The translations under genes were made by a program, and so were the position numbers. From positions 1 to 64,000 of the forward strand of contig DASPKU010000001.1 of NCBI GenBank assembly GCA_035627955.1: a stretch of 64,000 nucleotides of DNA, given 5' to 3'. Source of the DNA: Phycisphaerales bacterium. GTDB lineage: Bacteria; Planctomycetota; Phycisphaerae; Phycisphaerales; UBA1924. Shown here piece by piece: positions 16,444-25,052 of the stretch; the stretch's first letter is position 1; each line of letters opens with the position of its first letter. The notes under the pieces were generated by a model. The model did no database searches and was not told the origin of the DNA. It saw only the letters and a list, made by a program, of their open reading frames with translations.

Positions 16444-17386
16444 GGGTCACCCCGGCTTTCTTGATGGGCTTCTTGGCGTCGGGAGCCTCGCGGACGATAC
16501 GGCTGAGGAGCCACTGGATGCCCATGAACATGGCGAGGCCGACGCCCAGCAGGACGGTGCCGATGACCATGTGGGCGTCGCCGGTGGCGAGGTCGGGCTT
16601 CCACAGGCTGAGCAGGCCGAGCACGGCTACGCGGAGGATGTTGTTGAACACCGCGACCGGAATGGCCAGCAGCATGAGGGAGACGCGCTGCCACCAGACC
16701 TTGGTCGTGAGGAGTGCAACCGCGCCGGCAAGGGCCATGAAGGCGACGACCATGCGCATGCCCGAGCACGCCTCGGCGACGTTGAGGGCCTTGCCGCCGA
16801 CGGTGAGCGTGTTGCCGTCGATAAACACGACGAAGTCGGCGCCCAGGGCGCTGATCACCCGGAGCACGAGCCACGCGCCCTGCGCGGCGATCTGCTGTAG
16901 GGCGAAAGTGATCTTGATGATCACCTGCTCGGAGTTCGACACCGCGAAAACGAGGTAGGCGATGGGCAGGAAGATGACCTGGAAGATGGAGGGGCCCAGC
17001 AGCAGCAGGCAGAGGCCGGCCAAGGTCAGCACCATCGAGAACCCCATGAACATGTGGTTGGGGAACCCGACGATGAAGAAGAAGTAGCAGACGATCCCGA
17101 GGATGAGGGGGAGCAGGCCGGGCCAGAAGGTGCTGGCGCGGCGTTTCTGGAGCTCGGCCCGGTTCTGCCAGATCGCCCATGCGGAGATGAGCGGGACGAC
17201 GAACGCGTGGCCCCAGTCCTCCATCGCGCCGGCGCTGTGGCGGGCCTGGCGATCAAAGAAGACCGCGAAGAGGCCTGCAAACGCGGTGAACAGAAGGACA
17301 CCCTTCACCCATGCGAGGATGGTGAGGCCGGCGATGCCGGAGGCCCCTTGAGGGGCTGTGATCGCTTGAGTACCGCTGGTCGCCAT
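16436..17386 (-). CDS. Exosortase (exosortase/archaeosortase family)
   Basis: This 316-residue protein has eight or so membrane helices. The catalytic triad of the family is complete: Cys207 in NVAEACSGMRMVVAF, Arg252 in FNNILRVAVLG and His272 in GDAHMVIGTVLL. Exosortases are membrane cysteine transpeptidase-like enzymes that recognise C-terminal PEP-CTERM-type tripartite signals and cleave or attach the protein at the surface. Two candidate substrates are encoded at 39900-41412. The EpsI-like partner follows with an 8-bp overlap, and the Wza-like gene precedes it. The C-terminal cytosolic tail is Lys-rich. The exact subtype cannot be named from the sequence alone. Confidence 0.93.
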   Translation of the reverse strand: MATSGTQAITAPQGASGIAGLTILAWVKGVLLFTAFAGLFAVFFDRQARHSAGAMEDWGHAFVVPLISAWAIWQNRAELQKRRASTFWPGLLPLILGIVCYFFFIVGFPNHMFMGFSMVLTLAGLCLLLLGPSIFQVIFLPIAYLVFAVSNSEQVIIKITFALQQIAAQGAWLVLRVISALGADFVVFIDGNTLTVGGKALNVAEACSGMRMVVAFMALAGAVALLTTKVWWQRVSLMLLAIPVAVFNNILRVAVLGLLSLWKPDLATGDAHMVIGTVLLGVGLAMFMGIQWLLSRIVREAPDAKKPIKKAGVTRA

Positions 17387-17538
17387 AACGGGGGATCGAC
17401 AGGAGGCCCGGACTACAACCCTGACAAACGCAGGCCGGGGTCCGCCATCGTACGTGCCCGTGCGACCCTCTGGTTCGCCCGGAGCCGCGCCTTGTGGCGA
17501 AACCCCCGCCCGTTCGGTCAGGTGTTAGGTAGTTCGGC

Positions 17539-19122
17539 CTACTGGCCCAGCGCGTTGAGCGGAGGCGGCCCGAACAGGTCGTTGCTGATGTTGCGATCCA
17601 GCACAAACCCGAACCCGTAGCTGGCGCGGAAGCCGTTCCGGATAACCGCGAGGGGCAGGGCCCACCATGTCGTGCCGACGTTGATGCGGTCGTTTGGCTT
17701 GAGCCAGACGTCGGGCTGGGTCTTCTGCCCGATCGCCTTGCCATCGAGCATGATCGTTGCCTCGCGGTTGTGGTCCAGGAGGCGGGTGAGGTCGATGCGC
17801 TCGGGGATGGCGAGGTTGCCGAAGCCGCCGGCGGAGTCGATCGCACGCATCAGCGTCAGACCGCCGCTGGTGGGCAGCTGGTAGGGGCCGGGGCGGGCGA
17901 CCTGTCCGCTCACGTACACAAGGCCGCTGGGGGGCGCTGGGACGCGGATCACGTCGCCCGGGCGGATGATGATGTTGACGCGCTGCTCGCCCGCGAGGAG
18001 GTCGCGCATGCGGATGCGGATGACGCGCTGCGTGATGAGGTTCTCGGTCTCGCCTCCGGGGGCCGCGGCCTGGCGGGCGGTGCGTCCGCCGGAACGGACC
18101 CACTTGCCGTTGACGAAGATCCAGGCACCCTCGTCGGCGGTCTGCGGGATGCCCTCGGGCGCGGGCTGGGCGGTGCGGGCCGCGTCGTTCTCCGGGAGGT
18201 TGACGATGGGGGCCTGGCCGGTGGTGCTGGGGGTCGGTTCAGGCTGGAACATCCCGGGCGAGGTCGGGCGGGGAGCAGGGTCAGACCCGGGCAGCGGCAC
18301 CGCCGGGGCCGGCGCCGGCGGCTGGGCCGGCTGCGCTGGATCCGCCGGCGCGGGCTGCGTCGGCTGCGGCGCGATCTCATCGATCAGGCGGTTGAGGTCC
18401 TGACCGGTGGGCTGCTGCGGCTGCGTCGGCTGCTGCGGGTTGGTGGGGGCCTGCGGGACCTGGCCCTGCGTGACCTCTTCCGACAGCGGCACCTGACGGA
18501 TCACGTAGATCTCGTCGACGTTCTGGTCGAAGCGGCCGCCGGAGGTGAGGGCCTCGAGAAGGCGGTAGTCGGCACGAGGAATGAAGTACGGGCCGGGGCT
18601 CTGGACCTCGCCGATGATGTTGTACGTCTGCTGACGCTGGCCGCGGGCGTCGACGAGCACGAGGGGCTCGGCGACCAGGCGCTTCATGGCGTTGCGGATG
18701 ACCTCGGTGGCCTCGTCGGTGGTAAGGCCGCCGATCTGGAGGCGGCCGAGCTGCGGGAGCTCGATGGTGCCGCGGGGGTCGACGGTGCGCTGGTAGGTCT
18801 CGGGGCGGCCCGTCTCGATGAGGTCATAGAGGGTGATGTCGAGCTGGTCGCCGGGGCCGATGCGGTAGGCCTGGGGCAGCGGGATGAGATCGGCCGGCAC
18901 GGGCTCGCTGGTCTCGACCAGCTCCCCGGTATCGTCCTCGATCGCGGCGAGGCGGTCGAGGATGGGCATGACGGTGGGGGTGGGGTCCCACCGCCCGTTG
19001 ACGCTGGGGTCCATGAAGGAATCGGCGCAGCCGCCGAGGAGGCCGGCGGCGGCGATGGCCGTGCCGGCGGCGATGCGGAGAACCTTGGCCTGACTCTTCA
19101 CCTGACCGATCTCATTCTTCAA
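17539..19122 (-). CDS. Outer-membrane polysaccharide export lipoprotein (Wza-like, SLBB domains)
   Basis: This 527-residue protein has a type II signal peptide ending in the lipobox LLGGC (Cys at about 32). A Poly_export domain follows (YRIGPGDQLDITLYDLIE, TVDPRGTIELPQLGRLQIGG), then SLBB domains (YNIIGEVQSPGPYFIPR; later LVYVSGQVARPGPYQLPTSG). Wza-like proteins form the periplasm-spanning export channel for exopolysaccharide. About 110 residues between the first and second SLBB are extremely Pro/Gln/Ala-rich and probably disordered, a feature not seen in standard Wza. It is the first gene of the minus-strand EPS/exosortase run, so the promoter should lie in the divergent gap before lipA. Confidence 0.92.
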   Translation of the reverse strand: MKNEIGQVKSQAKVLRIAAGTAIAAAGLLGGCADSFMDPSVNGRWDPTPTVMPILDRLAAIEDDTGELVETSEPVPADLIPLPQAYRIGPGDQLDITLYDLIETGRPETYQRTVDPRGTIELPQLGRLQIGGLTTDEATEVIRNAMKRLVAEPLVLVDARGQRQQTYNIIGEVQSPGPYFIPRADYRLLEALTSGGRFDQNVDEIYVIRQVPLSEEVTQGQVPQAPTNPQQPTQPQQPTGQDLNRLIDEIAPQPTQPAPADPAQPAQPPAPAPAVPLPGSDPAPRPTSPGMFQPEPTPSTTGQAPIVNLPENDAARTAQPAPEGIPQTADEGAWIFVNGKWVRSGGRTARQAAAPGGETENLITQRVIRIRMRDLLAGEQRVNIIIRPGDVIRVPAPPSGLVYVSGQVARPGPYQLPTSGGLTLMRAIDSAGGFGNLAIPERIDLTRLLDHNREATIMLDGKAIGQKTQPDVWLKPNDRINVGTTWWALPLAVIRNGFRASYGFGFVLDRNISNDLFGPPPLNALGQ

Positions 19123-19475
19123 GACCCGCTCCTTTGACTTGGCCGCGGCCGCGTGACCCCTGGTCGCTAGCGTCCGCTCACCGGGCGTCCTACCCCGTCA
19201 CTATGCCCCCGACTTGGTCGCCTTGCCGGACGACCTGGCGGAGGAGCCCATCATAGATCCCCCACCCGGTGTTTCCCCTTCCCAGAGGGAGGGGCCGACA
19301 ACTACCGATCGTCCGATAGAGGCGGCTTCATGAGTTCGCCTGCACAGGCTATCGGAATGGGCGGCCTGACGGGGCGACCTGGTGAGGGGCCCGGGCGGGG
19401 GGACCGGCTGAGGGGACGGGGAACCCGGCAGGTACGCTGCCCGGGTCCAGCTGGTTTGCCCTAGAGTCCTTTCAC
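19123..19475. other. 353-bp divergent intergenic region (Wza-like / lipA)
   Basis: This gap must hold the promoters of both the EPS/exosortase run (minus) and lipA (plus). I see no open frame with coding character, no tRNA and no riboswitch fold I can name. GC-rich runs near 19380-19430 make hexamer recognition unreliable. TAGAGT at 19463-19468, about 8 bases before the lipA ATG, is a weak -10 candidate only. Confidence 0.5.
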
Positions 19476-20576
19476 ATGACCGCCGGCCAGCCCTCTGCTC
19501 AACCTGATGTCGCTTCGCCCGCGGGCGCAAGTCCTGCCGACCCAATCGCCCGGACGCTCGCGCGTCACCCGCGCCCGCTGGGTGGCGATCCGCTGAAGAT
19601 GGTCGATCGGCCGGTGCTGTCGCTTTCGGACCGGATCATCAACAACCAGGGCGGGGCCAAGGACCAGATCGCGGTAAAGCGCAAGCCGCCCTGGCTGCGG
19701 GCGAAGGTGCCGGGGGGCCCGGGGTACAACCGCCTGCGCGGGATCATGAGCGAGCACAAGCTGCACACCGTGTGCGAGGAGGCGGGCTGCCCGAACATGG
19801 GCGAGTGCTGGGCCCGCGGGGTCGCCACAATCATGATCCTGGGGGACACGTGCACGCGGGCGTGCGGGTTCTGCAATGTGAAGACGGGGCGGCCGCAGCC
19901 TCTGGACAAGGACGAGCCGCGCCGCGTGGCCGAGAGTCTCGCCCTGATGGGGCTCAAGCACGTGGTAGTGACGAGCGTCAACCGCGACGAGCTGCCCGAC
20001 GGGGGCGCGGGGGTCTGGGCCGAGACGATCATCCGGAGCAAGGAGGCGTGCCCGGAGATGTCGATCGAGGTGCTGATTCCGGACTTCGAGGGGAACTGGG
20101 CCGCGCTGCAGATGGTGATCGATGCGCGGCCGCACATCATCAACCACAACCTGGAGACGGTGCGGCGGATGTACCCGGCGGTGCGTCCGAGCGCGAAGTT
20201 TGACCGGAGCGTGGAGCTGCTGCGGCGGGTGAAGGAGCAGGGGATCGTCGCGAAGACGGGGATCATGGTGGGGATCGGGGAGCGAGATGACGAGGTGCTG
20301 GCGCTGATGGAGGACGTGCAGGCCCGCACTCGCACGCGCGTGAACGGCGGGGCCGAGGACACGATGGACATCCTGACCATCGGGCAGTACCTGCAGCCGA
20401 CGCGCAACCACCTGCCCCTGGACCGCTGGGTGACTCCGGAGCAGTTTGAGATGTTCCGGCGGGAGGGGCTGGCGCGGGGGTTCAAGGTGGTGGAGTCGGG
20501 GCCGCTGGTGCGGTCGAGCTACCACGCGGACCACCAGGCGGATGTGCTGACGGACATCATGAAGATGCGCTGCTGA
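19476..20576 (+). CDS. lipA: Lipoyl synthase
   Basis: This 366-residue radical SAM enzyme inserts two sulfurs into protein-bound octanoyl groups to make lipoate for 2-oxoacid dehydrogenases and the glycine cleavage system. Both iron-sulfur clusters are visible: the auxiliary cluster [12 protein letters not shown] (Cys100, 105, 111) and the radical-SAM cluster CTRACGFC (Cys126, 130, 133). The conserved C-terminal serine motif is present as VRSSYHA. The N-terminus is extended by about 40 residues compared with short LipA proteins, and the true start may be internal. An extra basic loop of about 12 residues ([14 protein letters not shown]) sits before [12 protein letters not shown]. No lipB is adjacent. 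Confidence 0.96.
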   Translation: MTAGQPSAQPDVASPAGASPADPIARTLARHPRPLGGDPLKMVDRPVLSLSDRIINNQGGAKDQIAVKRKPPWLRAKVPGGPGYNRLRGIMSEHKLHTVCEEAGCPNMGECWARGVATIMILGDTCTRACGFCNVKTGRPQPLDKDEPRRVAESLALMGLKHVVVTSVNRDELPDGGAGVWAETIIRSKEACPEMSIEVLIPDFEGNWAALQMVIDARPHIINHNLETVRRMYPAVRPSAKFDRSVELLRRVKEQGIVAKTGIMVGIGERDDEVLALMEDVQARTRTRVNGGAEDTMDILTIGQYLQPTRNHLPLDRWVTPEQFEMFRREGLARGFKVVESGPLVRSSYHADHQADVLTDIMKMRC

Positions 20577-20587
20577 GCCGTACGCCG

Positions 20588-20623
20588 ATAGGACGCATAG
20601 GACTCATATGAGGCATAGGAGAG
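20588..20623. repeat. 9-bp tandem repeat, ATAGGACTC family
   Basis: The units are ATAGGACGC, ATAGGACTC, ATATGAGGC and ATAGGAGAG, the same 9-mer family as at 1411 and 47676. The last unit supplies the AGGAGAGG ribosome binding site of the gene starting at 20627. Confidence 0.85.
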
Positions 20624-20626
20624 GCC

Positions 20627-21030
20627 ATGGATGATGGTGCCTTCCTGAGGGCGTTCCGTGCGCAGCAGATTCCGGCCGTGGAGTGGACGCACCGGGCGCA
20701 CGTGTGGGCCGCGTACCTGATGCTGCTGGAGATGCCGCTGGGGGATGCAGTCGCCGCGATGCGCGAGGGGATCAAGAAGCTGAACGCGGCTCATGGCCTG
20801 GTGGAAACGCCCGAGCGCGGGTACCACGAGACTCTGACGCGGGCGTGGGTGACGGTGATCGATTCGACTGTGCGATCGCGGGGGCGGGCGGAGTCCTTCG
20901 AGGCGTTCGCGGCGGAGCACCCGCACCTCTTGTGTGTACGACGCTGCGGCTGTTCTATTCGCCGTCGGGGATGCCGGCGCGGGCGCGGTATGAGTGGGTG
21001 GAGCCTGACTTGGCGCCGCTGCCGCGGTGA
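20627..21030 (+). pseudogene. Small conserved hypothetical protein interrupted by a frameshift
   Basis: The first ~103 residues (THRAHVWAAYLMLLEMPLGD, then ERGYHETLTRAW) look like a widespread ~135-residue helical family of unknown function. The frame then becomes Arg/Cys-rich nonsense. The expected ending, LRLFYSPSGMPARARYEWVE then PDLAPLP, is intact one frame over and stops at 21030. The switch lies near 20930-20940, at a TTGTGTGTACG stretch where slippage or a base-calling error is plausible. The ribosome binding site AGGAGAGG comes from the 9-bp repeat. If the shift is real the gene is broken; the unshifted frame would end at 21046 with an aberrant tail. Function unknown. Confidence 0.72.
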
Positions 21031-21091
21031 GCTCCGGTTTGGTTAGTAAGGGTCTGATCTGAACCGGGTTGCACCGCGAGGCGCTGCACGC

Positions 21092-21120
21092 TTGACTACG
21101 CAGGCCCGTTTGGCTAGTGT
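21092..21120 (+). promoter_or_regulatory. Putative sigma70-type promoter for the lipoprotein gene
   Basis: TTGACT (21092-21097) and TAGTGT (21115-21120) are separated by exactly 17 bases and lie 34 bases before the start codon at 21154. This is the cleanest housekeeping-type promoter I can see in the window. Confidence 0.5.
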
Positions 21121-21153
21121 GCACTAACCCGCATCTCTCTCTGGAGAACACCG

Positions 21154-21753
21154 ATGAAGACGCTGCTTGCTGCTTTGCTCGTCCTTGCCGCGATGATCGT
21201 GACCGGTTGCTCGACGCCCTCGCTGAACGCGCTGGCGTCGGATGAGACGGTCGTGGCTGACACGGGGATCGTGGGCACGTGGGAACCGGTGAACGAGGAC
21301 GGCAAGGAGGCGGAGGAGTACTACGTCGTCTCGGATGCGGGCGAGAAGACGTACACGGTCAAGCTCGTCAAGGAGGGTGAGGAGAAGGGCATGCAGTTCT
21401 CGATGCAGCTGGTGAAGCTTGGGGATCACCAGTTCATCGATCTGACGATGACCAGGACCGACCGCGACGAGGTGGGCGAGCGGTTCGGCACCATGGCTGC
21501 GCCGATGCACAACTTTTTCCGCTGCAAACGGAATGGTGATGCCCTTCAGATCTGGCCCCTTGAGCACGACGCGCTCGAGAAGGGGCTGAAGGATGGGACG
21601 TTCAAGCTGGGGCACGCGGAGCACGGCAAGGAGAAGAAGGTCGTGCTGACGGCGTCGACCGAGGACCTGCAGGCGTTCTTCAAGGCCAACGCCGAGCACA
21701 AGGACCTGTGGGGCGACATCGGAACGCTCAAGCGGAAGGCGGCGAAGAAGTAA
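21154..21753 (+). CDS. Predicted lipoprotein of unknown function
   Basis: This 199-residue protein has a lipoprotein signal peptide (KTLLAALLVLAAMIVTGC); the lipobox is VTGC, with lipidation at about Cys19. The mature part is charged, with many Lys and Glu. An opening segment IVGTWEPVNEDGKEAEEYYV recalls small beta-barrel 'lipocalin-like' lipoproteins, but I cannot assign a family. The ATG is preceded by CTGGAGAACACC and by a good promoter. It is monocistronic: the next gene is convergent. Confidence 0.8.
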   Translation: MKTLLAALLVLAAMIVTGCSTPSLNALASDETVVADTGIVGTWEPVNEDGKEAEEYYVVSDAGEKTYTVKLVKEGEEKGMQFSMQLVKLGDHQFIDLTMTRTDRDEVGERFGTMAAPMHNFFRCKRNGDALQIWPLEHDALEKGLKDGTFKLGHAEHGKEKKVVLTASTEDLQAFFKANAEHKDLWGDIGTLKRKAAKK

Positions 21754-21777
21754 GCGGGTGGCTCGGAGCGCGCGGGC

Positions 21778-22203
21778 CTACAGCCCAGCCCGCTCGCGGA
21801 TCAGCTTGTCCATCGTGGGCGGCACAGGCATCGCGCTCAGGCGGGACTGTTTGACCAGTGCGAATGACGCGAAGTGCTTGTCCGCCTTGAGCTCGGCGAG
21901 CGTGACCGGCGTCATCGCAGCTTTGACGGGCTTGAGGTCAACTACGGCGAACTTGGGCGATCCCTCTGGCGTGAGGCCGGGGCGATCAGGGTCCTCGTAC
22001 GGGTTGCTTACCGCTTTCGCGAGACCGACCACGGCCTTCTCGTCCCCGGTGTGGTAGACGAGCACTTCGTCGCCCTTCCTGATCGAGCGGATCGCCTGCA
22101 AGGCCGCGGGGTTGGAGACACCTGACCAGCAGGTCTTCCTGTCTGTGACGAGGTCGGCGAAGCTGTACTCGCCGGGCTCTGTCTTGAGCAGGAAGGTTGG
22201 CAT
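21778..22203 (-). CDS. EVE-domain protein
   Basis: This 141-residue protein is the usual length of a stand-alone EVE domain (PUA-like superfamily). Conserved features are FLLKTEPGEYSFADL at the N-terminus, WSGVSNPAALQAIRSIRKGD, VLVYHTGDEKAVVGLAKA and the closing VKQSRLSAMPV. EVE domains have a pocket for modified bases, such as modified cytosine or N6-methyladenine, and are thought to read modified DNA or RNA; some sit in restriction-type systems. No such partner genes are adjacent. It is convergent with the lipoprotein gene and divides cleanly from the secreted protein gene by a terminator. Confidence 0.92.
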   Translation of the reverse strand: MPTFLLKTEPGEYSFADLVTDRKTCWSGVSNPAALQAIRSIRKGDEVLVYHTGDEKAVVGLAKAVSNPYEDPDRPGLTPEGSPKFAVVDLKPVKAAMTPVTLAELKADKHFASFALVKQSRLSAMPVPPTMDKLIRERAGL

Positions 22204-22224
22204 GGGCTGAGTCTAAGCGCAACG

Positions 22225-22250
22225 AAAAGGGCCCGCCTTGCGGCGGGCCC
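22225..22250 (-). terminator. Rho-independent terminator after the secreted dockerin-tailed gene
   Basis: The perfect 9-bp stem GGGCCCGCC / GGCGGGCCC has a 4-base loop. On the minus strand it is followed by TTTTCGTT, 30 bases past the stop codon at 22280. Confidence 0.85.
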
Positions 22251-22279
22251 TGGGAAGAAGCTCAGGTCAGGTCAGCGGA

Positions 22280-24775
22280 TCAGCAGTTGCCGCCGCCCAG
22301 GACGCGGAAGAAGGCCTCGATGTCCTGGTCGGTGCCGGCGTCGCCGTCGGCATTGAAGTCGGACCCGAGGTGCCAGCAGGTCTGGCAGCAGGTGCCGCCG
22401 ATGCAGGCGAAGAAGGCCTCGATGTCCTGGTCGGTGCCGGTGTCACCGTCGCCGTTGTAGTCGGCGGTGCCGCAGGTGGCGGGGCAGGGGTTCTGGGCGG
22501 GCACGTTGTTGACGGTCCGCGTGGTATTGCCGGTGCCGATGGTGGAGCCGGCGACGCTCACGGCCACCGTGCCGTTGGCGTTCTCGATACCGACAGTGGC
22601 GCCGCTGATGGCGGCCGCCGCGACGGTGCCGTAACGGAACTCAACGTGGCCGGTGCCCTCGTGCAGCACGGCCTGGAAGGTGCTGCTGTTGTTGGGGGTG
22701 ATGTTCCACTCGGTCACGTTGTTCCACTCGACGGTGAAGCGGCGGTTGGGGGCCACGCCGTCGGTGCGGTAGTAGCAGTCGCCCTGGTCAGCGAGGTCGT
22801 AGTCGTTCCAGGCGACGTAGATGGCGTTGTTGGGCACGTTGGCGTTGGGGATGGCGCCGTTCTGGTAGGAGACGTTCGCCGTTGTGCCGAACTGCAGGTA
22901 GCCGTTGGAGTGGATGTGCACCGAGCCGTAGTTGGTGCCGTAGAAGGGGAACGAGAAGGGCAGGCCGACCTGCTGCGAGCACTCATCGCAACCGCTGACG
23001 GTCGCGGCGGCGGTGGTGCCTGCCTGGCCGACGATGGTCGCGAAGCCCGAGCCGGTGCTGGTGATGGTGTAGGTGGCTGCTCCGCAGTTGCTGGCGTCGC
23101 CGCGGTAGGTGCCGCCGGCCTGGGTGCACTGGTAGGCGCTCTGGATGGAGCAGTTGCCAGCGATGCAGCAGCCGCCGCTGGGGGCGGCGGTCAGGTTGAA
23201 GTTGATGCTGCCGGTCGCGATCCGCGACTGGGCGTCGCTGGCGGTGAAGGTGACGCTGCGAGCGCCGGCGGTGAGGGGCTCGGGCAGGGTGGCCAGGAAG
23301 CTGAAGACGTTGTCCCCGGCGGTGACGTCACCATGGGTGCCGTCGTCGTAGAAGGCCTGCTCCGCGGAGCCGTTGATGTTGGTGAGGTTGCCGACCACGG
23401 TCACGCCCGTGCTGGTGGGATTGGTGGCGGGGATCACGTTGACGGTCAGCAGGGTGCTGCCGGTGATCTGGACGGTGCTGGGAGTGGCGGTGCCGCCGCC
23501 GTCGAGCGGGGCGGGGAAGGAGCCGGGGCTCTGGGCAGAAGCCAGGAACTGGCTGGGCGAGCCGGAGCGCCACAGGCCCATCTTGACGTTGCCCACGCCC
23601 GCGGGGGGGACGTTGGTGTCGAAGCGGAAGTTGTACAGCGTGCTCCAGCGGAGGGCGTTGGCGCGGATGTTCTGTGCCTCGGTCTCGCAGGCGAAGGTCA
23701 GGGCATCGTTGGCGCGGGTGGTGGTCCACGGCGCGTCGCTGAAGTTCTGGTTGCCGTCGCCGTCACCGCTGTGGTACTTGGGGCAGGTGAAGCCAATGTT
23801 GGTCACGGTCGCGGCGTCGGGAACCGGGATCGAGAAGCTGCCGCCGCTGCGGTGCGAGTTGAGGTTGAAGATCGCGTACTCGTAACGCCACATTCCGCCG
23901 CCGAGGTCGTAGGCCTTGGAGCCGACGATGAAGCGGCCGTCATTGGCGACGTCGACGTTGGTGAGGGTCACGCCGGGCTCGCACACGGCCCAGGCGCGGA
24001 TCGCCGGGTTCATGCGCGACGTGTTTGCGACCGCGCCGGTCGCGGTGGAGAAGGCAACGCTGCGGTCCGTCGCGGTGCCGGTGATGGCGAGCTCGCGGTA
24101 AGAGGCGTTGTTGTTCTTGTTGCCGGCGGCGGCGTCATCCTGGGAGACGTATTGCGATTCACCGAAGTAACGCTCGGCGGCGGCGGTGCCGCCGGCGGAG
24201 TTGGTGACCTCCGAGAGGGCGAACTGGAGGCGGCGGTAGACGCTGCCGCTGCCGCCCGTGCCGGTGGCGGGGCCGCCGGTGGGGAACCAACCGGTGGAGG
24301 CGTTCACCTGGTACTTGGGCCCGAGGCCGTTCTGGCTCGCGTTGCGTTCGGCGGTGTAGGGGTCGGAGCAGCCGACGCCCAGCAGCGAGCCGCTTCCGGG
24401 GTTGTTGCAGGTGCAGCAGACGTTGCCGGTGAGAGCGGTGAAGCCGTGCTTCAGCCAGCTCTGGCCGATCTGCTCGAAACGGCCGGTGCCGTTCACCACT
24501 TTGTAGCGGTACATGTTCTGGGTGATGGCGGGGTGGGTGTTCGCCGGGAAGGCGTTCCAGAGCAGGTTCTGGTTGCCCAGGTTGCAGGAAGTGGTGGCCA
24601 TCGAGAATGCATCGATGCCGCCGACGGGCGTGTAGTTCGAAGTGTTCGGGAGGTCGCCAACGATCACGTCGGGCCCCTGCGAGGGGGCGCCGCAGGTCTG
24701 CCCCATGGCCTGACCGGCGAGCGTGGTGAGCGTGGCGGCAACACACAGACCCAGGTAACGCGTGCTCTGATCCAT
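22280..24775 (-). CDS. Large secreted protein with C-terminal dockerin-like repeats
   Basis: The protein has 831 residues. It starts with a signal peptide (about 1-25, ending AGQAMGQ). The N-terminal ~400 residues are rich in Asn, Thr and Gly, with several Cys pairs (VCCTCNN, GGCCIAGNC, GCDECS). Residues ~640-760 contain LPFSFPFYGTNYGSVHIHSN, NAIYVAWNDYDLADQGDC and HEGTGHVEFRYG, typical of the nidogen/NIDO-like extracellular domain of adhesive proteins. The end carries two EF-hand-like Asp repeats, DYNGDGDTGTDQDIEAFF and DFNADGDAGTDQDIEAFF, each followed by a Gly/Cys turn. This dockerin-like anchor is shared with the protein at 57182. It is probably exported and surface-held; the ligand is unknown. 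No cohesin is visible in the window. Confidence 0.85.
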   Translation of the reverse strand: MDQSTRYLGLCVAATLTTLAGQAMGQTCGAPSQGPDVIVGDLPNTSNYTPVGGIDAFSMATTSCNLGNQNLLWNAFPANTHPAITQNMYRYKVVNGTGRFEQIGQSWLKHGFTALTGNVCCTCNNPGSGSLLGVGCSDPYTAERNASQNGLGPKYQVNASTGWFPTGGPATGTGGSGSVYRRLQFALSEVTNSAGGTAAAERYFGESQYVSQDDAAAGNKNNNASYRELAITGTATDRSVAFSTATGAVANTSRMNPAIRAWAVCEPGVTLTNVDVANDGRFIVGSKAYDLGGGMWRYEYAIFNLNSHRSGGSFSIPVPDAATVTNIGFTCPKYHSGDGDGNQNFSDAPWTTTRANDALTFACETEAQNIRANALRWSTLYNFRFDTNVPPAGVGNVKMGLWRSGSPSQFLASAQSPGSFPAPLDGGGTATPSTVQITGSTLLTVNVIPATNPTSTGVTVVGNLTNINGSAEQAFYDDGTHGDVTAGDNVFSFLATLPEPLTAGARSVTFTASDAQSRIATGSINFNLTAAPSGGCCIAGNCSIQSAYQCTQAGGTYRGDASNCGAATYTITSTGSGFATIVGQAGTTAAATVSGCDECSQQVGLPFSFPFYGTNYGSVHIHSNGYLQFGTTANVSYQNGAIPNANVPNNAIYVAWNDYDLADQGDCYYRTDGVAPNRRFTVEWNNVTEWNITPNNSSTFQAVLHEGTGHVEFRYGTVAAAAISGATVGIENANGTVAVSVAGSTIGTGNTTRTVNNVPAQNPCPATCGTADYNGDGDTGTDQDIEAFFACIGGTCCQTCWHLGSDFNADGDAGTDQDIEAFFRVLGGGNC

Positions 24776-25052
24776 CGATGCGACCTCTCTTGCAGGGCCC
24801 TCGGCTCACAGTGGACCAGCGCACCCCTGACGTCAGGCGACACTGCTTCCCTTGGGCAAACTCAATTGGCGAACGCCCGGGCGACTGCCCGGCGGTTCCA
24901 GCGTACCGCAACCCGGAGGCGGGCACAACAGGATTCGGTATCGGGTCTCGCCCCGTTCCGCTGGAGAGTGAAACTGGAGAATCCTGCAAGGGCGCCGATA
25001 ACCGGCGACAGGGGCCCGGCTGGGTGGATACCCGGGTCGGGGGGCGTTCAGG

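Noticed and set aside
24776-25052. Gene in the 277-bp gap between the secreted protein and hppD
   Set aside because: No start with ribosome binding site and no coding character in any frame; only a CCGGGC-GACT-GCCCGG hairpin.
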